Below are positions 5,123-11,349 of a stretch of 11,349 nucleotides of DNA, piece after piece. The translations under genes were made by a program, and so were the position numbers. The notes beneath the pieces were generated by a model, which was given only the letters and a program-made list of their open reading frames with translations, was not told the origin of the DNA and did not search any database. This DNA is from JAUIHN01 sp964556075 (lineage in GTDB: Bacteria > Patescibacteriota > Saccharimonadia > Saccharimonadales > Saccharimonadaceae): contig CAZKUV010000022.1 of NCBI GenBank assembly GCA_964556075.1, positions 1 through 11,349 on the forward strand, in the 5' to 3' direction. Each line of letters opens with the position of its first letter. The first letter of the stretch is position 1.

Positions 5123-5302
5123 ATGAAAAGGGGCATCATTCTCGTTTGTATGACAGTGCTCAGCGCGATTGGTTCATACCTTCCGGTCATGGTTGGGCTT
5201 GGCTCTTTACTAGGGGGATGGAGTCTTCTCGGCGGGCTGATCGGCGGACTGGCGGGAATTTGGGTAGGGCTGTTTCTCACTCGGCAGCTGGAGTTGGAGT
5301 AG
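5123..5302 (+). CDS. Small glycine-rich membrane protein, 59 aa, leaderless
   Basis: I do not recognise the family. The product starts MKRGIILVCMTVLSAIG and has two predicted membrane helices, about residues 4-24 and 34-53. They are separated by a Gly/Leu-rich turn and flanked by basic residues (K2, R3; R54). Repeated GG and GxxxG spacing (GGWSLLGGLIGGLAG) suggests tight helix packing or oligomerisation. The stop TAG directly abuts the tilS ATG, so it is the first gene of that operon and its translation may be coupled to tilS. It is short and easily missed, but the perfect -10 box placed for a leaderless start and the zero-gap junction make it credible. Confidence 0.7.
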   Translation: MKRGIILVCMTVLSAIGSYLPVMVGLGSLLGGWSLLGGLIGGLAGIWVGLFLTRQLELE

Positions 5303-6142
5303 ATGAAGTATCTCGTAGCCGTTAGTGGGGGGATTGATTCCGTCGTACTACTCGACAAGCTCGCATCGGAAGGTAAACACGAGCTTGTGGTTGCGCACTT
5401 TGATCACGGAATTCGCAAGGAATCGTTTCTCGACGCGCAGTTTGTTGAGAGGCTCTCCAAAAAATACGGCGTTCCGTTTGAAACGAGGCGTGAGGAGCTT
5501 GGTAAATACGCAAGTGAAGAGTTGGCACGCGAACGCCGCTACGCGTTTTTAAGGGAAATGGCTGCTAAACATGATGCTACGATTGTGACCGCACATCATA
5601 TGAACGATATCGCGGAAACTATCGCGATAAATTTGTCGAGAGGAACCGGATGGCGCGGATTGGCAGTGCTTGATAGTGACATTTACCGTCCTTTGTTAGG
5701 GATGACGAAGCTTGAGATTTGGGAGTACGCGGATAAAAAGCGATTAGATTGGCGTGAAGATAGTACGAACGCAACGGATGCTTATCTACGTAATCGTCTG
5801 CGACCGAAGCTATCAGACAAAGACCTTGTGCTCCAGCTTGCCGCCTTAAGAGCACGACAAGTAGAAGTAAAACATGAAATTGAGAGCGAAATCAGAAAGT
5901 TCGTCAGCGAAGAATTCAGCGAATATAGCCGGTACTTCTTTACGCAGATAGATTCAGTTGTTGCTTTGGAGTTGCTTCGAGCAATCGCAGTACTGGTAAC
6001 CGGTCACAGCCTCACTCGTCCTCAACTGGAGCAATCATTACTAGCAATTAAAACCGCGAGACCAGGTACTCGATTCCCATTCGGCGGGACTTGGCTGCAT
6101 ATTAACAAGAAGACTTTCAATCTGTCTGTCAAAACCCCTTGA
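5303..6142 (+). CDS. tilS: tRNA(Ile)-lysidine synthase
   Basis: TilS uses ATP and lysine to turn C34 of the CAU-anticodon Ile tRNA into lysidine, so the tRNA reads AUA and is charged with Ile rather than Met. The PP-loop SGGIDS is at residues 8-13. HFDHGIR (32-38), AHHMNDIAET (97-106), REDSTN (151-156) and RNRLR (163-167) follow in the family order. The usual HHxDDQAET block here has Asn in place of the first Asp. At 279 aa it is much shorter than the E. coli enzyme (432 aa) and appears to lack the C-terminal tRNA-binding domains, like compact TilS forms. It begins immediately at the previous gene's stop, with GGAG (5296-5299) 3 nt upstream. Confidence 0.93.
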   Translation: MKYLVAVSGGIDSVVLLDKLASEGKHELVVAHFDHGIRKESFLDAQFVERLSKKYGVPFETRREELGKYASEELARERRYAFLREMAAKHDATIVTAHHMNDIAETIAINLSRGTGWRGLAVLDSDIYRPLLGMTKLEIWEYADKKRLDWREDSTNATDAYLRNRLRPKLSDKDLVLQLAALRARQVEVKHEIESEIRKFVSEEFSEYSRYFFTQIDSVVALELLRAIAVLVTGHSLTRPQLEQSLLAIKTARPGTRFPFGGTWLHINKKTFNLSVKTP

Positions 6143-6166
6143 AAAATGCTATATTAGTATGAGAAT
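6139..6166 (+). promoter_or_regulatory. Possible internal promoter ahead of ftsH
   Basis: TTGAAA (6139-6144), a 16-nt spacer and GAGAAT (6161-6166) form a weak sigma-70-like pair overlapping the tilS stop. ftsH lacks a close ribosome site; AAGGA at 6191-6195 is 15 nt from ATG 6211. The 68-nt gap is the largest in this operon, which makes a separate ftsH transcript plausible. Confidence 0.3.
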
Positions 6167-6210
6167 AGTGTTTTTTTGGTAGAAGTGGGGAAGGATAGTT
6201 AAGACTTTTT

Positions 6211-8076
6211 ATGGCAGCAAAGATGCAACCACCTAAAAAAATAAATAACCTTGTAAGACTTGCGATTTTCTGGGCGATTGTTGGAGTGGCTCTTTTTATT
6301 GCAATCGGCATGTCGTTTAACACACCGGAACTCGAAGAGGTACCAATTTCCGAGGTCATATCGCAGGCTAACGAAGGAAAAATTGATCGAATCGAAGGCA
6401 CTGGTAATAATTTGGAGATAACCCCGAAAGGATCCGATGAGCCTACCCAGAAGTCGTACATCCAGGGGGGTGTTAGCGCGCTTTTGAAAGACGAGGTACT
6501 TACAAGCGAGGGAGAGGCTGCAATTGTCGATCAACCGCCTTCCGAACTTGGTTCGACAATCTGGAATATTGTGCTTGTACTCGGGCCGGTCGTACTGATT
6601 GTTGCTTTCTTTATGATCATGATGCGCCAAGCGCAAGGACAGAATAACCAAGCGCTCGGCTTCGGAAAATCTAAGGCAAAGCTATACGGCATAGATAAAG
6701 AAAAGGTATCGTTTTCGGATATTGCAGGTAACGATTCTGCTAAACAAGATCTTGAAGAAGTTGTTGACTTTCTTAAGCATCCCAAGAAGTATGAAAGCTT
6801 GGGCGCCAAGATTCCGAAAGGCGTGCTGCTTGTCGGCAGTCCTGGTACAGGTAAGACAATGCTTGCGCGCGCTGTCGCTGGGGAAGCGAACGTGCCGTTT
6901 TTCAGCATTTCCGGTTCGGAATTCGTTGAGATGTTCGTAGGTGTCGGTGCATCTCGTGTACGGGATTTGTTCGCCAAAGCAAAGAAGAACGCTCCAGCCA
7001 TCATTTTTATTGACGAAATCGATGCCGTCGGTCGCCGTCGCGGTTCCGGCATGGGTGGTGGACATGATGAGCGTGAACAAACTTTGAACCAGATTCTGGT
7101 TGAGATGGACGGATTTGAAACCGGTACAAATGTCATTATCCTCGCCGCAACCAACCGAGCGGACGTCCTTGACCCTGCATTGCTTCGTCCTGGTCGCTTT
7201 GACCGACGAGTTAATATTATGCTTCCTGAGAGGAAAGACCGCGAGGAAATCCTGAAGGTACATTTCAAGAACAAACCAATTGACGATACGGTCAATTTGA
7301 GCGCTCTAGCCGCTAAGACTGCTGGCAGTAGCGGTGCGGATCTCGCGAATATTGCCAACGAAGCAGCGATTATCGCGGCAAGGCGTAACTCGAGCACGAT
7401 TAGCAATAAGGACATTACTGAGGCCTTCGAGAAAGTCGCGATTGGTCCTGAGCGCAAGACCAAGGTCATGAGCGATAAGGATAAGGAGTTAACAGCCTAC
7501 CACGAAGCCGGACATGCCATCGTCGGTCATGTGCTACCGGACAGTGACCCGGTTCATAAGGTTACTATTATTCCTCGAGGGGCAACTGGCGGCGTGACAT
7601 GGTTCCTTCCTCCAGAGGACAAAAGTTACACTAGCGTCTACGAATTCAAGGACGTACTGGCTCGCGCCATGGGTGGACGCGTCGCCGAGAAGATTATCTA
7701 CGGAGAAGACGGCATTACGACTGGAGCTGGTAGCGACCTTCGCAAAGCTACCGAAATTGCACGCGACATGATTATTGAGCAAGGCATGGGATCCAAGCTG
7801 CGTGACCAGGTATTCCATGAGGACAATGGTGGTATGGTGTTTGATAGAATGACCAGAGAACGTCCATACAGCGAGGCGACCGCCCAAGAAATTGACAAAG
7901 AAGTCGAATCGCTGATTAAGGAGGCTGGTCGTCGCGCTGAAGCCGTCTTGAAGAGTAATCGAAGCTACCTCGATACGTTGGCTGAACAGCTTCTCAAAGA
8001 GGAAACAATCGAAGAGGATCGGGTTGCTGAAATTCTAAAAGGAGCAAAGCTTCCAGCGGAGGCTAGGCTGTACTAA
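6211..8076 (+). CDS. ftsH: ATP-dependent zinc metalloprotease FtsH
   Basis: FtsH is a membrane-anchored hexameric AAA+ protease that degrades misfolded membrane proteins and selected regulators. The 621-aa protein is full length. It has a first membrane helix (13-35), an extracytoplasmic loop and a second helix (118-137). The AAA domain carries Walker A GSPGTGKT (209-216), the pore loop FVG (242-244) and Walker B IIFIDEID (264-271). The second region of homology is about 312-333, with the arginine-finger-containing GRFDRR. The protease domain carries HEAGH (431-435) with the third zinc ligand Asp509 in GAGSD. The Walker A second residue is Ser where Pro is usual. The C-terminus is coiled-coil-like and ends without the long tail of some homologues. 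Confidence 0.98.
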   Translation: MAAKMQPPKKINNLVRLAIFWAIVGVALFIAIGMSFNTPELEEVPISEVISQANEGKIDRIEGTGNNLEITPKGSDEPTQKSYIQGGVSALLKDEVLTSEGEAAIVDQPPSELGSTIWNIVLVLGPVVLIVAFFMIMMRQAQGQNNQALGFGKSKAKLYGIDKEKVSFSDIAGNDSAKQDLEEVVDFLKHPKKYESLGAKIPKGVLLVGSPGTGKTMLARAVAGEANVPFFSISGSEFVEMFVGVGASRVRDLFAKAKKNAPAIIFIDEIDAVGRRRGSGMGGGHDEREQTLNQILVEMDGFETGTNVIILAATNRADVLDPALLRPGRFDRRVNIMLPERKDREEILKVHFKNKPIDDTVNLSALAAKTAGSSGADLANIANEAAIIAARRNSSTISNKDITEAFEKVAIGPERKTKVMSDKDKELTAYHEAGHAIVGHVLPDSDPVHKVTIIPRGATGGVTWFLPPEDKSYTSVYEFKDVLARAMGGRVAEKIIYGEDGITTGAGSDLRKATEIARDMIIEQGMGSKLRDQVFHEDNGGMVFDRMTRERPYSEATAQEIDKEVESLIKEAGRRAEAVLKSNRSYLDTLAEQLLKEETIEEDRVAEILKGAKLPAEARLY

Positions 8077-8094
8077 CGCCTAGAAGGTGGCTCA

Positions 8095-9714
8095 ATGGGT
8101 CGATTTCGAAACGCTGTCGCAAGGGTTAATTCAAAGGTATCGGTGCAACTTGCGGCAAGTATGCTTGCCGGGTCGACATTTTTGTCAGCACTACTTGGTC
8201 TTGGGCGCGAACGACTTTTAAACGGGACGTATTATGACACGTATCCTGTGGGTATTGACGCGTATCAGGTCGCGTTTACAATACCAGACTTCATGTATAT
8301 TATTTTGGTTTCCGGAGCGCTGAGCGTTACTTTCATACCCGTCTTTAACCAACGGCTCGCGAGCGGTAACAAGAAATCTGCTTGGAGATTATCGACTAGC
8401 CTTATAAACTTCATGGCGCTACTTACACTCACTGCCAGTATATTAATCATTATATTCGCCGAACCGCTGGTACGATATGTCGTAGCACCTGGACTTGATG
8501 AATCTGGTAGAAACTTGGCGATAAGCATGATGCGAGTTATCGCCGTTAATCCGTTCTTGTTTGCGGTATCTACTGTGATAGCGAGCATGCAACAAGCTGT
8601 CGGTCGTTTTACATTTTTCGCGCTCGCACCGATGATTTACAACATCGGAATCATTATAGGAATTTTGTTCTTCACCGACGGCATAACTATCTTCGGCTGG
8701 CGCGTGTTTGACGGTGGCATTATGGGGGTCGCATTGGGAGTCGTCCTTGGTGCTATTATGCAATTGGTTGTGAGTTCGATTGGTTTATTCGGACTTGGAT
8801 TTGATTATCAGTTCAAAATTTATCGAAAAAACCAAGGCTTCCGCCAAGTGCTTCGATTGCTACAGCTTCGTGCTCTCGACCAAGGGGCGGATTACATTAC
8901 GATGATTGCAGAAATCAATCTCACTTCGCGCATGGCGGCGGGCTCGGTTCGCGCAGTCCAGACTGCATCCATGCTTCACGTGATGCCAGTTAATCTTATT
9001 GCCTTATCGATAAGTACGGCGGCATTTCCAAGTTTAACCGTTAGACTCGCTCAAGGACGTCCTGATTTATTCAAGAAGGAACTGCAGTCTGTGATGAGGG
9101 TTATTATCTGGCTAATACTTCCCGTCGCAATGATTACGTTTTTCGCTCGAGGTTATGTAGTCGAATTCGCAAAACCCGGAGGTGAACCGCTTATGGCGGA
9201 CTTGCTTGGTGTCTTCGCCGTAGCGATTGTCGCACGGGCTATTTACCACATCGCAGCACGGAGTTTTTACGCCCAACAGGATACTAAAACACCACTGTAT
9301 GTATCAATTTTCATGATTGTCTTAAATATTCTTCTTGCTATTTGGTTTACGATGAAGCTTGGCCTTGGCCCTCACGGTATTGCTTGGGCAGCTTCAATCG
9401 CCGCGGCTATCGAAGTAATCGTACTGTTCGTTATAATGTCGCGTCGTATTCCGGGTCTATTCGATAAAGTTTTTATACATGCGATAGCTCGGATGGCCAG
9501 TGCGACCGGATTCATGGCGGTTGTAACATACGCAGCCGTCCGTACATTGCCACTGCTTGCTGACGGGCGAGGTATTGCAACAACCGCTCCGCGCTTCATA
9601 TTAATCACGGCGATTAGTCTCGTTGCGTATGTATTTTTCAGTTGGCTATTACGACTGAGGGAAGTCGATCCAATTCTGAACAGGACGAAAAAGATATTAT
9701 TCAGTGAGACGTAG
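8095..9714 (+). CDS. murJ: Lipid II flippase MurJ (MviN family)
   Basis: MurJ moves lipid-linked peptidoglycan precursor (lipid II) across the cytoplasmic membrane. The 539-aa sequence is hydrophobic throughout, consistent with about 14 helices of the MOP exporter fold. Near the N-terminus it shows the family signatures GLGRERLL (35-42) and DAYQVAFTIPDF (55-66) followed by GALSVTFIPVF (74-84), matching the usual GLxRERLLA / DAFxxAFxIPN / GALSxAFIPVF pattern. A good ribosome site, GAAGGTGG (8083-8090), lies 4 nt before ATG 8095, 18 nt after the ftsH stop. Its presence implies that the organism builds peptidoglycan. The Asp in IPDF and the Val in GALSV are small departures from the commonest residues. 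Confidence 0.93.
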   Translation: MGRFRNAVARVNSKVSVQLAASMLAGSTFLSALLGLGRERLLNGTYYDTYPVGIDAYQVAFTIPDFMYIILVSGALSVTFIPVFNQRLASGNKKSAWRLSTSLINFMALLTLTASILIIIFAEPLVRYVVAPGLDESGRNLAISMMRVIAVNPFLFAVSTVIASMQQAVGRFTFFALAPMIYNIGIIIGILFFTDGITIFGWRVFDGGIMGVALGVVLGAIMQLVVSSIGLFGLGFDYQFKIYRKNQGFRQVLRLLQLRALDQGADYITMIAEINLTSRMAAGSVRAVQTASMLHVMPVNLIALSISTAAFPSLTVRLAQGRPDLFKKELQSVMRVIIWLILPVAMITFFARGYVVEFAKPGGEPLMADLLGVFAVAIVARAIYHIAARSFYAQQDTKTPLYVSIFMIVLNILLAIWFTMKLGLGPHGIAWAASIAAAIEVIVLFVIMSRRIPGLFDKVFIHAIARMASATGFMAVVTYAAVRTLPLLADGRGIATTAPRFILITAISLVAYVFFSWLLRLREVDPILNRTKKILFSET

Positions 9715-9727
9715 TAGGACGAAAAAG
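9682..9727 (+). repeat. Direct repeat at the murJ-lepA junction
   Basis: The 12-mer aggacgaaaaag occurs at 9682-9693, within the last codons of murJ, and again at 9716-9727, where it supplies the AGGA ribosome site 10 nt upstream of lepA. It may be a small duplication or coincidence in A-rich sequence. Confidence 0.35.
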
Positions 9728-9729
9728 TA

Positions 9730-11349
9730 ATGAATCAAGAAGCAATACGAAACTTTTGCATAATTGCGCACATTGACCACGGCAAGTCGACGCTTGCCGA
9801 CCGCATGATGGAAATGACGAGCACAGTCGAAAAGCGTGAGATGAAGAGTCAGTTGCTCGACAGTATGGAACTGGAGCGCGAAAAGGGGATTACCATTAAA
9901 CTGACACCGGTAAGGATGAAGCACAAGGGGGTGAGCCTGAACCTGATTGATACCCCTGGACACGTGGAGTTCAGCTATGAAGTTAGCCGCAGCCTTCAGG
10001 CGTGCGAAGGGGCAATTCTCGTAGTCGATGCGAGTCAAGGCATCCAAGCGCAAACGCTCGCTAACGTTTATCTAGCGATTGAACAGGATCTAACCATTAT
10101 ACCTGTGCTAAATAAAGTGGATCTGCCCGCTGCGGACGTACCGCGAGTTAGCAAAGAAGTTATCAACTTGCTGGGTTGCAAGGAAGAGGAAATCATTAAA
10201 ATCAGCGCTAAAACTGGAGAGAATGTCGACCAGGTACTTGATGCAGTCGTGGAACGGATTCCAACTCCAAGGGGTAAGAATGAGACCGCCACTCGTGCGC
10301 TTATTTTCGACAGTTATTACGATGATTATCGCGGAGTTATTCTATACACCAGAATCGTTGACGGTACAATTAAAAAAGGCGATTCTATTGAGATGATTGC
10401 GACCGGAGCGCATGGTATCGCGCTAGAGGTTGGCCATCTCAGCCCGGCAATGAACCCTGATCAGGAACTATCAACGGGAGAGATTGGGTATATAGTTACT
10501 AACCTTAAAACTACGCGTGACGCCAAGGTCGGTGATACCGTGACGGTGCAAAGAAATAAAGCTACTGAAGCGCTTCCCGGATATCAGAACGTAAAGCCGT
10601 TTGTCTACGCGGGTTTCTTTCCAGTCTCAAACGAGGACTATAACGATTTAAAGGAAGCGGTTGAAAAACTATCCCTAAGTGATTCCGCGCTTCAGTTCGA
10701 GCCGGAGAATTCGCCAGTACTTGGGTTCGGCATTCGGATTGGCTTTTTAGGACTACTTCATATGGACATAATTCGCGAACGGCTTGAACGCGAATACGAC
10801 CTTGATTTGGTTGTCACCAACCCGAGTACGGACTATCTAGTGACACTGACAGGTGGGGAAGAGATAAATATTATGTCTGCGTCGAACCTGCCTGAGATTA
10901 CTAAAATTTCTGAAATCAAAGAACCGTGGATAAACGGAGAAATCGTCGTGCCGAGCGAATATATCGGCGGTGTTATACAACTCATCGTCAGCAAGCGCGG
11001 TCGCCAGAAAAATCTTAGTTATATAGATGAGCGCGCTCTCATCAGCTTTGAGGCCCCGCTTGCGAACCTGCTTACGGATTTTTATGACCAACTAAAAAGT
11101 ATAACCAGCGGGTATGGATCATTTAATTATGATTTGGCGGATTATCGCTCCGAGGACCTAGTCAGAGTAGATTTCTATGTAGCCGGAGATATGGTTGATG
11201 CTCTAAGCGTCATGTGTCACCGCTCTGAGGCGCAGAGTCTTGGGCGCGAAACTGTCAAGAAACTTAAAGATGTTATACCGAGACAGAATTTCCAGGTTGC
11301 TCTTCAGGCAGCTATCGGGGGCAAGTTCATCGCCAGAGAAGACATCAGC
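9730..11349 (+). CDS. lepA: Elongation factor 4 (LepA), 3' end beyond the window
   Basis: LepA/EF4 is a ribosome-associated translational GTPase of the EF-G family. ATG 9730 opens 540 codons with no stop before the window ends; the family is about 600 aa, so roughly the last 60 residues are missing. GTPase motifs are AHIDHGKST (13-21), the switch I GIT, DTPGH (74-78), NKVD (128-131) and SAK (159-161). LepA rather than EF-G is indicated by LDSMELEREKGITIK near residues 43-57. The C-terminal part also fits, with YRSEDLVRVDFYVAG, VDALSVMCHR and IPRQNFQVALQAAIG, the LepA-specific region. The residue after DTPGHV is Glu where Asp is usual. It starts 15 nt after the murJ stop with AGGA 10 nt upstream. 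Confidence 0.97.
   Translation, partial: MNQEAIRNFCIIAHIDHGKSTLADRMMEMTSTVEKREMKSQLLDSMELEREKGITIKLTPVRMKHKGVSLNLIDTPGHVEFSYEVSRSLQACEGAILVVDASQGIQAQTLANVYLAIEQDLTIIPVLNKVDLPAADVPRVSKEVINLLGCKEEEIIKISAKTGENVDQVLDAVVERIPTPRGKNETATRALIFDSYYDDYRGVILYTRIVDGTIKKGDSIEMIATGAHGIALEVGHLSPAMNPDQELSTGEIGYIVTNLKTTRDAKVGDTVTVQRNKATEALPGYQNVKPFVYAGFFPVSNEDYNDLKEAVEKLSLSDSALQFEPENSPVLGFGIRIGFLGLLHMDIIRERLEREYDLDLVVTNPSTDYLVTLTGGEEINIMSASNLPEITKISEIKEPWINGEIVVPSEYIGGVIQLIVSKRGRQKNLSYIDERALISFEAPLANLLTDFYDQLKSITSGYGSFNYDLADYRSEDLVRVDFYVAGDMVDALSVMCHRSEAQSLGRETVKKLKDVIPRQNFQVALQAAIGGKFIAREDIS

Noticed and set aside
5119..5358. 79-aa minus-strand Pro/Ser-rich frame
   Set aside because: It is the reverse complement of the glycine-rich 59-aa gene and the tilS start; glycine codons read backwards give proline and serine.
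5303..6142. UGA recoded as glycine
   Set aside because: tilS, the flavocytochrome and the 290-aa gene all end at TGA in the expected places, and no in-frame TGA interrupts a conserved domain.
6531..7469. 312-aa minus-strand frame (and 6682-7263)
   Set aside because: Antisense shadow of ftsH; the plus frame carries all AAA and protease motifs.

Overview
The window reads as chromosomal DNA of a small-genome bacterium. It is most likely a member of the Patescibacteria/CPR, and Candidatus Saccharibacteria is my best guess. This is inferred from the short, CTD-less TilS, the tight tilS-ftsH-murJ-lepA gene order, several genes with a -10 box almost touching the start codon, and several proteins I cannot place in a family. 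No 16S gene is present to confirm it. TGA acts as a normal stop (for example tilS and the flavocytochrome gene), which argues against the lineages that read UGA as glycine.

Left end (1-502): one tRNA gene with anticodon CAU lies on the minus strand with its own promoter and a hairpin terminator. Beside it is what looks like a decayed second copy of the same tRNA and terminator.

Redox/secreted cluster (503-3896): a minus-strand gene for an unrecognised exported or membrane-anchored protein with a twin-arginine-like N-terminus is divergent from a plus-strand operon. That operon encodes a type 1 copper protein (cupredoxin), a six-helix ferric-reductase/NADPH-oxidase-type flavocytochrome and a small His-rich membrane protein. 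The two candidate promoters are back to back, and a perfect 15-bp palindrome covers both -35 boxes. In this sequence the cupredoxin signal peptide and mature domain are in different frames. Together the operon looks like a minimal transmembrane electron-export or metal-reduction module. It is the most unusual content of the window.

Middle (3897-5122): an unrecognised minus-strand 290-aa protein converges on the redox operon and is flanked by short non-coding stretches.

Right half (5123-11349): a plus-strand housekeeping run begins with a leaderless 59-aa glycine-rich membrane protein. It continues with tilS (lysidine synthase for tRNA-Ile CAU), ftsH (membrane AAA+ zinc protease), murJ (lipid II flippase) and lepA (EF4 GTPase, open at the window edge). 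These genes are butted together or separated by at most 68 bp.

No IS element, CRISPR array, rRNA or complete attachment-site pair was seen.
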